NCBI GenBank assembly: GCA_021904315.1
Contig: CM038912.1
Coordinates: forward strand, 11,991,061 to 12,055,060
Reading direction: 5' to 3'
Source of the DNA: Sphagnum magellanicum
Lineage: Eukaryota; Streptophyta; Sphagnopsida; Sphagnales; Sphagnaceae
DNA: 64,000 bases
Below the pieces are notes generated by a model that saw only the letters and a list, made by a program, of their open reading frames with translations, did no database searches and was not told the DNA's origin. The translations under genes were made by a program, and so were the position numbers. Numbering within the stretch: position 1 is the stretch's first letter; each line of letters opens with the position of its first letter. Shown in pieces: positions 10,296 to 22,800 of this stretch.

Positions 10296-12680
10296 TAAGT
10301 AAGTTATATTAGGGTTAAAAGATTTTTTAAAACCTAATCTAGCCAAAGCAACTAAAGAATGGTCTTTGAACTGTGTGAGGAAGGGACTTTAGGTTCAAGC
10401 TTGGGGGGAAGTGTTGGGCAACTTTTATATGTCCCTTTTATATGTGAGTTACCATAAGCCTAGGGTAAGTTTCCACATTGCCAAAACAAATTATTTTATT
10501 TTATTTTCAAAAAATGAATTAGTTTTTTAAATTTGAAATTATATATATATATATATATTTCCATCATCTACTATAATATTGTGATATGAGTACTGAAATT
10601 ATTCAGAATGTAGCATATGACAATTATGATGATTTTCAACATGTCAACTTCATATTTTTCCCAAAATTTCATTTCAGTATTTTGAGGATTATTTAATGAC
10701 GAAACTGACCTTAGGGTTAGGCATCACTTCCCACTATGCACTATGGCCCATATGGTCAAGAATCACTCAGTTGCCATTGTGGTGGGCCTTATTCCTTTGG
10801 GCAAACCCTAAAAGTTAAACCTAAATGCTTGAGTGTCTGGAATTGACCACCCAAAGGGGAGGAGTAAAATTCCTACCCATCGGCATACAGTGCACCCAAT
10901 TGGTAGGCTGCCAATTACCAATGAAATAACTAGCAGACCAGGGTTGTCATGAGAGGGGTCAATTGCTTGGACACACATATTTATATTATGCTCAATATGT
11001 GACTTTGCAAAAATATTTCTCACATCCAAGTTTAGTTATTTGCTTTTTTTACAACCCCACCCATCAAATTGAAACTAACATTGCAAGTAGATGGGAGACT
11101 AGTAATAGCAAGTCACCTAGACTAATCATTATGATTGACCAATCAGAAACAGGGATCAGAAGTCAGATTATATTTATTACATAGGTGCACAGCTTTGCTG
11201 TGCCGTCACCATCCTCAAGAAGATGTGCAATTATGCTGGGCCAAAACCATTTTGTGGAGACAAACAGGCATGTTTTGTCTTTTCTTCATCCAATTGAAAT
11301 GTGCAGGGTCACTCACATACTGAGCACCACTAGGGATTCTCACACTATTGGATTGTGTGATGTCTCCTTGGCTAGGTGAGTTGCCACAAAAAGGCAAAAG
11401 GCATTTGTCATCTTGTAATTCAATGTGCCACTTCTGTGGGGGCGAAATAAACCAATCCAAACCCAAACATGAAAACCCATCAACTGGAAAAGTCTGCTCT
11501 CATTCCTAGAATAAAAGCACCAAACCTAAAAATAGGAGGAAGCTTCAAAAACATCCCTTCCAAAGCATAAGGAAAGAAGCATGTTCCAATGAATGCAATT
11601 GTGTGTGTGTGTGTGTTAGAAGAAGCAAATCACTTAGATGTCATCAGCAATTACTCAAACAACACCAACTGCTAGGTGTTAGCAGCATGTAAATTTCTAA
11701 GTTTGGTCCCCAAAACTACTTTAAAGCTTAGTTAGATCCACTATACCCTGGTTTTTAGATTCTCCATCTCTGAAAGAAAGTTGGAGAAAACTTAGAGTAT
11801 GATGACAAGCTTACATTTTGATACTCCAGCCAATCCATGAGCCTGTCAATTAAGCCTGACAAACCTAGGGTGGGAGATAACGAATGATTCCTCATGCTCT
11901 CTCAACTAAGCCCCATCTGCAAGCACTAAAGAGGAGCAATGAATTAAATGGGTCACTTAGTCTTGACATGCCCCCCATCAGAAAGGTTTTTTTCAAAAAA
12001 ATTGACTATACCAAGTTACAATAAACTTTTTAATTATCAAAATCTATTAAGGCAAAAATGCCTTTGAAACCTTGAAGATTTGCCATAGTTGGTTGTCTCA
12101 AATCAGTGGATTCAAGGCATGCTCAAATATCTCCCTAGTTTGTTTTCTCCGTGTATTCATGTGCAAGAGATTCACTCAGTCTATAATATTCATTAATAGA
12201 ATTTGTTGGCACACCGTACACTAACATTTTGATGGTAACTATAAAGCCTTAAAACCTCAATAACAATTCTCATATGAATCATCATCTCGTTGCAACTTCC
12301 TTTAATTTTAAGATACAATTCTCTCCTCATCTAAAAACTATTTATTTATTTATTTATTCAGCATACATAAGTTGTAATACAAAGTAATCATGAAAAATGG
12401 GAACATGACCTGCCTATTTATTTCTCTCTCCATGTTTAGTGAACGTTGAAACTTGCTACAAGTCTTCCTCTATGCTTCTTCCACCGTCTATCCTAATGAA
12501 TTAACCAAGACTACACAAGTTATTTTGTCGACATCATCATCTTGCAATTCAAATTACAATTAAACATGAAGGTTATTTTGTATTTAATTTCAATGGTTCA
12601 TTATAGTTGTCAAATTGCATTTATTATGTGACTATGAAAACTTGCAAATCCTTTGCAATGCATGCATATAATTAGAAGAG
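10296..12680. other. Intergenic DNA with microsatellites, no gene recognised
   Basis: Contains an (AT)n tract at about 10539-10558 and a (TG)n tract near 11600-11616. The part from about 10680 to 11950 is less AT-rich than its surroundings, but its open frames (up to about 83 codons on either strand) match nothing known to me. It may be a decayed element. Confidence 0.45.
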
Positions 12681-12945
12681 TTCACACAACCAAGCAATGC
12701 AAAGTAACAAAATGCACTCAAGAAGTTCACACAACTAAGCAATGTACGATAACCAAACAACCTAAAACTACAACACATGCACAACCTTTTCAAGCAACCA
12801 AACAAACCAAAGTTGTGGCACATATGCAAAAAAACTTCACACAACTAGGCAATACAAAGCTAGAAAAGACATGATTGTGAATTTAAAGTTGGGATAGACT
12901 TTGCAATGCACACATAAGAAAGTTCACACAATTAAGCAATGCCCA
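12681..12945. repeat. Cluster of short direct repeats
   Basis: A 20-base motif close to TTCACACAACTAAGCAATGC occurs at 12681, 12726, 12835 and 12923, with spacings of 45, 109 and 88 bases. It creates a 73-codon open frame at 12653-12874 that merely reflects the repeat. Confidence 0.65.
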
Positions 12946-15890
12946 ATTGGGAAAAACATGTTGGTGCAAAGGTGTCACACCATGTAAGACAATGGTGAAC
13001 TTGATTTTCTATCAATGGTGGAGTTCAACAATGGGTTAAACAAATATTAACACCAAGAGTCCAATCACATGGATTTGTAAAATGTTGTTTTGGAGACATT
13101 TGGGAAATTGTTGGTGAACTTGTACTAAGCAACCGAACAAAATTGAGTTTGACAATAATTCACTTAAATGTCATGACCCTAGCTTGGGTGCATGATCCAC
13201 TCTTTGGGGGAGTAAAAAAATGTCATTTTTGAGATGAAAGGAAATTAAAATGAAGTCACATTCCCCTTAATGATTGTAAGTAATAAATTTAATCATTTGT
13301 AAACTTAAGAATCAAACTCTCAAAATGATTCTCACCCATTTAAATGAGAATTTAAAAACCAAATCACTTTCAATTGAAATTTTTGATTTATTTTTTTCAA
13401 TGGCTATAAATTTTCCCATGAAAACTTTCAATTTGGATCCCAAATGAGAAAGTTTTAAGCCATTAGAACTGTAAGATTCATAGTTTGATGGTTTTGAGAC
13501 TTCCATTGGGAGTTTTAGGAAACTAAAAATATTTTTTTAATGTAGCCCTCATAAAAAGTTACATAGCATAAATTGTAAGGTGGAGAATTATTCATGTCAA
13601 CCCACATTTCATCCATGCACAATTTTGGTTTCAAATGAAATAATCACCATTTTTCTTTGGTTTCCATAGTTTCAAATGTTTGTGAGGTCAACTTGAGGAT
13701 CTAAACCTAACATTATGCCAACACCTTGAATACATGTATAATTATATTTGTAATCATTTGTGACATAGACGATTCCATAATTGTATAGGCAACTTAAATT
13801 TGTTGCTATCATTAGTCATTTCCATGGTTGTAGTCATACAAGCCATGAATGCAATCATGACAAGCATATCCAATGGCATATGTATTATGATATGGCCAAA
13901 AACAATTGTAGTCATATATGGGCCATGAGATTGGTTTGACTATAATCATGTAAGTCACAAGTAATCAATTTAATTATTCAAGTATATGTGCCATGGTAAA
14001 AGTGATAAGTTTAATTTGATTATTATCATAATAAAATCAAGTTACCCAAGGACACCTATAAATGTAAATGGTGGGTAGATTATTTTGCTTATAAATATTA
14101 TGTTGTTTAAAAGAATTTAGGGTTTAAAGTTTTCCAACTAAATATGATTAAACATTTGTTTGCACATGAAAAACCCTATTTTTTGTTAACCATATGCATT
14201 TACCTCAATGGAATATTCAGTATAAAGGTCCATTATCAAATAAACATTTTTAAATTCAAAATCTTGTTTGAAACTAATCTTTCACACCACATTTTCAAAT
14301 TTTTATTGTTGCCATTTTAACCTTGCTATCGTGATTAAAGTTGGGGCAAAACAAAGGAATGGGGTTTGAAAAATTCAAAAGCATGCCAAGATTTCAAATG
14401 AACTCCCAAGGGTGAAAGAGAAGCGTGCAAGTGCAAGAAAAAAACCTTCAATTTTTTTTAATGTATTCACTTTTATAGTGAAGTTTTGGAATGTCCTAAA
14501 TCTTTGGATCAAAATAAGAGACCAACTTGTGTCCAAATTGAATGTTTTTTCAAACATTGGAAAGGTCTCAAAGAATGTTGTTATAAATTAGGCTTCCATT
14601 CCCCCCAAAAAATAATTATTGCATAAATTATAATCGTTTAAAGGTTTAAAAGTGAGTCAAATTATCAACATGATTCCTAACTATTTAAATGACGATTAAA
14701 AATGTGTAAAATAAAATTCAATCGAGATACATTGTTACAAAGTTTTTTTTTAAAGATTATAAGAAAAACTTTGAAATTGTTGGATAGGAATGCCATTTGA
14801 AAAACTTACATGCCCATAAACAATTGAGAATCAAAACTTGAAAAGAACCAAAAATCCCAATTATGAACTTCCCATAGTTTTACCAAATTGATGTATGCAC
14901 AATGGATTGTTGCAAATATATATTATAGTCTAACCATGGTGAGTTTTGTGAGTTTGTATGAACCTTGGTTAGTTCGTGAATGTAAAGCACTTGGAGAAAA
15001 TTAATTTGTAGTGTATGTGAAAGGCACCTTATGTCCATCAATTTCCCTCCTAGAAAGAAATTGCTAGGGATATTATGCCTACTTGTAGGTGTAAGAACCC
15101 TCCCACTATTGAGGAGTAGGCATAAGAACCCTCCCTCCCATTCATATGCCATGATCAACATAGGTTTGGTTCATGACAAATTTTGCCTTGTGTTTTACCC
15201 CTTCTAAGATTGTCCCTTTTTTATTATGCCCTTTCACCAAGTCATTACTCATAAAAGCATCTTTTACATCAAATGGTCAATCTTTATGTGGTGTAAAGCC
15301 TTTTTGAGTGGGGCTATGTTGAAATATGGGACCTATCTTCAATTTTTGCCCAATTCTTTTATTTTCACACACAACCCTTATTTCTCAAGCTTTTACATTA
15401 CATTAAAAAAATTGGTTTCAAAATGCATTAATTATTTTATTGTTTGGTTTGTGTAATTTATACTTTAGTGAGCCTCAGCTTGAAAAATTCATCTTAGGCC
15501 CACTTTACATTAGGCTTGGCTGTAAAAACTTGGGGCCAACTTTGAGCATTTTTGGCTTGTTGTTTGGCCTCAAGTTACTAATAAATGCTAGAACATTGAT
15601 GGCACTCCATCTTTCCATAGAATCTTTTATTTTGGGGAGCGCCCATAGTTTCAACTCTTTTTTTGTGTGATGGGCCAATCAAATTGGCTTATTGCCCCCC
15701 CAAAAAAAAAAAAGTTGGACTTGTGAAGCACCCCCAACTGATTAATATGATCATGACAAATGTGAACACCTCTTTCCATACCTTCCGATGGCACCCCAAT
15801 GATCTCATATTGAGAGGTTTGCCCCGTCTGCAAAAGAAAAAGAGACCAGTGTGAACATGGGGAAAAACCCACAAGTATGAACACAAAATG
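12946..15890. other. AT-rich intergenic DNA, no gene seen
   Basis: AT-rich, with open frames of at most about 130 codons that match no family I know. The frames around 15440-16040 overlap each other on both strands and run into the upstream region of the next gene. Confidence 0.5.
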
Positions 15891-16112
15891 GATTAGCTGG
15901 CCACAGCAACGAAGCTCTTCTGTTGCTGCCGCTCTGCTTCTATCTATCTTTGCCTTTTTGATGTTTGTCGCCATCGCCGGAGTCGCAAACCACTTCGAAT
16001 CCTGGTCTTCTTGACGGTACATAGATGCGCGATCCACGAATTTCTCTCGCCAAAACAGTTGATATCTTCATAATAGAAACTGTTGCTTTTTTGTTTTTTT
16101 TCTCTCTTTTTT

Positions 16113-16138
16113 GGGGTGGGTGGGGGGGGGGCGGGGGG
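16113..16138 (+). promoter_or_regulatory. G-run with G-quadruplex potential upstream of the SAPS gene
   Basis: GGGG, GGG, a run of ten or more G and GGGGGG are separated by one base each, which fits the G-quadruplex pattern. A T/C-rich tract precedes it (16083-16112). It lies about 700 bases upstream of the SAPS start codon, in the probable promoter or 5' leader. A regulatory role is inference, and the homopolymer length may carry sequencing error. Confidence 0.45.
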
Positions 16139-16388
16139 TTTCCCCACACTCACACAGACACAGAGTTGGGAGAAAAAGGTGATTAGGGTTTGTGGAACAA
16201 GAAGTGCTGGGAAGAAGCTTACAGTAGCTCTCTCTAAGATCCTCGTGAAAGAAAGCATTTCGCACGGGTAGTTGCGGTGCAGCTCAGAAGAGTGTGTTGT
16301 AGAGCCCCCCCACTCCATCATTTCACTTGTTATTTGAACTGGTTTAGGAATTCCGTTCGGTGCGATCTGAGGTGCTGCTGAGAAGGGG

Positions 16389-16499
16389 ATGAAGGCTTTT
16401 GGAACTATCTCGGTACTCAGCGATCGAGGTCTTTCTTGTTCAAGTGCAGTTGTAGTAGGGAGTGGTTTGAGATGGTGTAAGTGGATCAGAAAAGCTTGA
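16389..16499 (+). CDS. Possible upstream open frame (36 codons) in the SAPS leader
   Basis: ATG at 16389 opens a 36-codon frame beginning MKAFGTIS and ending TGA at 16497-16499, about 340 bases before the SAPS start. If the transcript starts upstream, it would be an upstream ORF able to lower translation of the main frame. No transcript start is visible, so this is speculative; leader splicing could remove it. Confidence 0.25.
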   Translation: MKAFGTISVLSDRGLSCSSAVVVGSGLRWCKWIRKA

Positions 16500-16836
16500 A
16501 GATACCTCGTGAAGTAGGGTTTTCGCTTTTGCCAAACCCCCGAAAAAACGAGTAGAGAAGAAGGTCCGAAGAGAAAGCTTCAAAGCGGAAGTTCAGTTCT
16601 GTGGTGGCCCTTTTTTCTTCCGCAGAGCAAAAAAACAACAACGGGTGCCTTCTTCCGGACTGGGGCACAGGTGGTGGTGCCACATAGATCTAGCCTCGAA
16701 CGGCTGTTTGACGAGGAGCCAGGGGAGCGACAAGGAGACACTGTGGAAGATTCTGAACCCTTGAAACACGCTCTCTTTCTCGGCTTTCCAAGAAGTAGAA
16801 AGCATTTCAGCGGAGATTGAAGGATTTCTGAGAAAA

Positions 16837-19800
16837 ATGTTTTGGCGGGTAGCTGGTTTATCGACGACTTCTCCGGTGAGTTTTGCTCCGGATCTTCTCC
16901 TCGAATTCCACCTGCAGAGGTGGAGAAAGATAGGGTTATTCCACGTCGCAAGACGAGCGTTTTTTTTGGTCGGAGTGATAATCTTCGGCAGTGAGGGTTT
17001 CCTTTAGCTTCTTGCACTTTTTCTCTCAACTATAATAACAGACGTTCGGCAGCTTTCCACAAATCAAACCCTTCATTATACTCTTTTGAGAAGGTCATGT
17101 CACCACCACATGTCAAAATCCTGACAGCAGAGGGACTCATAGCTCTATACCGAGATGAATGCAGGCTTCTAATTCCCAAGCTCGGTCATGTTTGTAAAGT
17201 TGTGAATCAATGGCGCATGGGTGCTTTGACATTAACAAGTGAGAAAAGGTATTGAGTCTAGATCAAAGCCACAGAACATTCACAATATTGTCACACTGGC
17301 AGGAGTTGAGCTAGAATTGAGCTTACACGAACTCTGTCTTTTTGTTGAACTAGTCTTCTGAGCTTATTAAGCTTGAAATAGTATTTGTCTGTCATGAGGT
17401 GATTCACAAACCTGATTTTAGGAGAGTCAATGATATGCACAGGAGATGGGAATTGTCTGTAAGCCTCCTCAGATGAAGGTTTACACCCACATGTAAGCTG
17501 AAGTAATATCAGTCACAGATGCAGAATGGTCAGTCCATCATGGTTGTGCATTCAAGACAGTAGTAGCAAACCAACAAGGCTGTTGGTGACAATTTTATGT
17601 GAAGACTGCACAGATTCTCATAGTCTGATGCATGAGATCTATAACCCTGCTGCTGATGAGTTGTATGAAAGTTATGTCTCTTGAGCTAGCCAACATTGTG
17701 ACTGAGTCTTTCCAGTGCTGATGGAAATGCTACAGGAACTCAGGACACAGATTTTGTATAATGGTTTGCCCAGTTTTTAGGCAGATTATTGTATGCTTAT
17801 CTATACCTGTTGTCAGGAGCTGCTGAAGTCAATGGGTAGTCATTGTAGCTTGTCACTGTTCTTCATCATGGAGGTGAAGGGTCTGATACTTTGTGAGTGA
17901 CTCTCATAAGGTTAATACTGCACTCATTGTCTTGTTGCCTTCAAATTATTGTTGTATAGATTTCTCTGCAATTTCGTAGATATGATTATGAGGTGTATGT
18001 TCTATGTTCACTGCGCAGCAACAGGGTTAACTGTGAACACTTTATGACTTCTTGTTCCTAGATCAACTGAAACTGATGTTCTTGCAGACCCATTGTGTGA
18101 ACAATTCCTTTTTTTCTTTCTTGTTTCTGGCTCTTGTAGTCCGAGCTTTAGAGATAGTTGTTTCCAATATCTGCTACATTCCACAGGTTTGCTGCTATCT
18201 GCTTTTGAACAATTTCTAGTCTGGTTGCAGTGATATTTCATGTACATTGTTGGCAGATATTTGCAGTATATGTGTTCTTTTGTTAGTCCCTGAAGTAGGG
18301 TTTGTGGCTTGTCTATCACTTCTCCATCCTGACATTTTTTGATCATGATTGATTTGTCCTTGATTTTCTGCCATCATGCTCAAGATCTCTTTGGATTCAT
18401 CTAAGTTGATCTTCTGTTGCATTCAGGTGGAGTCTGTGCTTGACAAAGATGGGTATACTCTAGAAGAGCTCCTGGATGAGGAGGAGATCATTCAGGAATG
18501 CAAAGCTCTTAACAGCCGCCTCATAAATTTGTGAGCAGCTACAATTTAGGATGATTCTTTACTCAAGCTGATTGGAAGGAGTTGTTTGTATCTTTCTTAT
18601 TTTTGTTTGATAAGTATTGCTATTTTATGTTAATTTGAACAACTTGCTTTCACCTTTTGCAGTTTAAGGGGGAAGGCACAAGTGCGGTCATTGCTGTGTT
18701 TTGTCATAGAGGAGCCACCTGAGAATGCAGAAAACAAGCGTGCCTTCAAGTAAGTGAATGCTGATAATATTCATGATGTGTTTCAATAACTGTGTAGCTA
18801 ATGTATGAGCAGCTTGATGGAAGTTAGAGGTGTCTTGAAGAATTAAGTGCTGTAGAGGGGAGTGGAACTACCTTCCTTGCCATGTCTCCTGTATATGAAT
18901 CACTTTCTTTCTCTGCATTGTACTCATATATTCTTTGATCCTTGAATGGCAGGTTCCCATTTATTGCATGTGAAATTTTCACTTGTGATGTTGAAGTCAT
19001 ATTCAAGACACTGGTTGAGGATGATGCAGTGAGTGGTACTACCTTCTCAGTCTTCACTTTATGTCGGGGGATAAATTGCCCACTAAAATCACTCAGAGTA
19101 GATCCATGGCCAGTTCAATTGTTTCTGTTTTGAGCCTGTGAGGACATTGTGTTACTTGGTCTCTTGTCATCAAACCTTGGGGCTTGCAGAAGTGGCATAT
19201 ATGGATCAAGGACTGAAGTGTTGGGAGAGAGTGAGAGTGTCATAGAGAAGATCTTGAGTTTTTATTTGTGTGCAGCTCATGAATTTTCTTTTCTCCTTTC
19301 TGGAGCCTGGTCGACCACATGGAACCTTGTTGGCAGGTTACTTCAGTAAGGTGAAGGCTCAACCTTGTTAACTGAAATTGGAAATAGATGCTTGGGTGTG
19401 AGCAGGTTTAAGATGCAGAACAGATTGTTGACTGATTATGCTCTCTTAGTGGGTGTTGCATGTTCAATATATTAGACTTCCTTTTACAGGGTTGTGTCAT
19501 GACTGTGGAAGTATTAATACTGACTTGTTTCCTATCATGCAATCAGTGATTTTGATTAGGGGATCTTTTGGTGTGTAATGGACAGTTGGGGTTCTTGCAA
19601 GGTTCTGCAATTGTAACCCTTCGGTTGACAAAGTATATATGGCTACTTACTTGAGGAACTTAGAGTGGGAGTGTTCTTGTGCTAACACACTAAAAGCAAC
19701 ATTATGTTGAAATATGACTGCAGGTTGTTGTAAGCTTGCTGCATAGAAAAACTACACCTGTGATGCGGTATTTACAAGTATGTCTTCTCTTTTCTCTCCA

Positions 19801-22800
19801 GCCCTGGCTGAACAGACCACAAGAAATTCATTCTCAAAATCTTTATTTGTGAGGTATCCAGCACTTGCATTATCTGGGATATGAGTTGTGATAGTAGTTC
19901 AATAGTTTTTGACACATTGAATTGACTGTCTCACCTCACTTGTCAGTCTCTTGCTAACAGTCCCTGTTGTAGCAGGCTAATTGCCTTCTTAAGTGCCACT
20001 CATGAAGGGAAGTGCTAGAGTTTTGTTATGGGTTGAGCACTTTATCTCCTGTCCATCAATGTGAGCTTAAAGGTTCTAGACCTGTGAACCTTCTGTACTA
20101 TTTGATGGTCATGGGTAAGTTCTCAGTGTGTTTCAAGTGATGGGATGCATTCTCAATTGTTCTGTATGTTGCAGTATTAATCTTCCTTGGCTGTTGGGTG
20201 TATGTAAATATGGTTTCCTTGCAGGCTCATCAGGAGATATTAAAGAAGTTGGTGGATCTTATTGGGATCACCTCAATTATGGAGGTGTGCTTTTATTTCC
20301 TCCTTGACTTTTCATGGTACAGAGAAGACTGATTTGAACTAAGGTTTAAGGCAGTACAGTCCTCTCTGAAAAGTGATCAAATTCTCACTCTGAAAAGTTA
20401 ATTAGAAGTACTCAATGTTGATGGGTATGACAACAACTTTGCAATGCAGCCCATGTACCAATCTTGGATTGTTCTCAAGCGCAAGTTCTGTATTGGCTTG
20501 TAGGTTCTTGTCCGTTTGGTTGGTGCAGATGAACACGTTTATGCCTTTAATGCGGATTCACTCCAATGGTTGGCGGATACTGATCTGCTGGAGATGCTTG
20601 TCGACAAGCTTAGCCCTCCGGTATCCCTTGTTTTTACTTCCTGCCTACTTTTGCATCACTCAGCAGAAAAATAAAGATTCAAGATACAAGTCTACCTAGG
20701 GTCTTGCTTTTTAAAAGAGTGTGGTAATCTGGGAGTTCCAAACAATAGAAAAGCTGATGCTTACATTTTGCAGTCAGTATGTCTCCAAATTGTATGTTTG
20801 CCCAGTTGGTTTTTCTGTAGAAAAGTTGCTACTTTTTATATTGTGGATTGCTTTGTGGACTTCAGGATCTTCAGCTTCTGTGAGTTATTTTCTGAAGTTA
20901 TTTTTTGTGAGTTTTTGCAGAACTCCTCAGAAGTGCATGCTAATGCAGCAGAGACCCTGTCTGCTATCACTCGCATTCCTCAATCCGCCCTGGCTACAAA
21001 GCTTGCCAGTCCAATGTAAGTTCTCTTTACATGGTATGCATATATAGTCATTGCACAAATTGACTATATATGTTGCTGATTTTTCCTCTGTGGAGATCTG
21101 TCTTTTTCTTCAATCACAAAACTTGTCTTCGTGTACAGTGAATTTAACTTTTGTGATGAGCTTTGACAGGTTTGTGGGGAAGCTCTTTAATCATGTATTG
21201 GAAGATCCAGAGTCAAAGTCTACGCTGGTGCATTCACTCTCTGTGTGTATCTCTCTTTTGGATCTGAAGAGATCTGCTACAATAGCAGCTTCTGGAGCTT
21301 CTCGTGGTCAGCATGTCACTGAGCCTGTGCCTACAGCCAATCCAGATACTGTGGAAGGAATGCTGCACAGACTAGGTATATATCTTTCTAGGTGTCTGCC
21401 TTCCACCACATGTTTGCCACTCATCTGAGTAGTGTGTTTCCAGGTCTTATACTGTTGAAGGCTCTCTGTGGACATCTCCCTCTCTTTCCTTTCTTTTCAT
21501 TTTTCTCTTTGCAGCTTGAATGAGGATACTGTTGACTTTTTTGATTAGCAATGTCTCTTGAGTGCTAGCCAACATCACGTCTGAGTCTTCCCTTTGCTTC
21601 AGAAAGGCAACAGAAACTCAGGACACAGATTGTGTATAATGGTTTGCCCAAGTTTTTGGGAAGATTATTATATGCTTATCTACACCCACTGTTGGGAGCT
21701 GATGAACTCAGTGGGTAGTCATGGCAGCTTGTCACTGCTGTTCATGATGAAGGTGATGGTCTGTCACTTTGTGAGCAACTGTCATGAGGTTATGACTGCG
21801 CTCATTGTCATGTTACCTTTAATTTTGTTGTGGAGATTTCTCTGCAACTTCATCAATCATCTCTCTTCTCTTTGCAGCATGTATGTACCTAGAATATATG
21901 TATCAGTTGGCTAGGATCAGATCTGGAAGTCTAAAGGCTTATCACCACCTGGGCTTGGTTGTGTCTGACGACTGGATAGCTATTGTGAATTTGAATATGT
22001 TTCAGGCTGTTATGTTGGACTGCTGTTGACATTGCAAATGGAAAGGTTTTTAGGATGCTGTCTTTCCAGGTGTTTGCCTTATTGTTGGCTTTGGCTTAAT
22101 GTCAGGTGACTTGCTTAAAGTACTGGATGTGTCCACGGATGGCAACATATTGGCCACTACTTATGGGCAGCTCCAGCCTCCTCTTGGCATTCACCGACTT
22201 AAGGTCCAATCTTGTACCCTTCTCTGTCTACAGTAGTGTATTATACTAACAATTGACTAAAGTGTTGAGTCAATGTCATAGCTTGTCCATTAAGCACTAA
22301 TCACATGCAATTGTTGCAGATGATATTTGTTTTCTGCACTATTGTGATACTAGAATATCAATTTCACTGGCTTGAAACCCTTGCTTTCCATCTGTCTTTT
22401 AATTCTTTATTTGATTGCAATCTAAACTACGTGAATGTGCATCTTTGGAAGATTGTGGAATTCATTGCCGTTTTGTTGAGAACAAATAGTGATGGAGCCA
22501 GAAAAGAGTTGGTATCCTCAGGGGCAATTCAACTTCTCCTGAAGCTCTTCTTTGAGTAAGTGATTTTGGCCAGCAACCAATAGCCTAGGCACTTTGAAAT
22601 GTGTGTTAGAAGAAATTGTTCCTACTTGCTATTAAGTAGAGTGTAAAAGGAGATTCTGCAGTAAGGCAAATTGAGCAGATTCTATGTTGATTAGAACTTT
22701 TGCTCTTTTCTGTCTGGTTCGGAGATTCCTTTCTGTCTTCTGCTGCTTTCTCTTTTCATTTTTCAGTGTGACATTGAGCTCTTAGTTTCTTCTTCTACAA

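Noticed and set aside
12653..12874. 73-codon Thr/Gln-rich open frame
   Set aside because: It is produced by the local direct repeats and shows no domain.
15651..16321. Overlapping frames on both strands upstream of the SAPS gene
   Set aside because: They run through homopolymer and G-rich tracts, lack domains and contradict each other.
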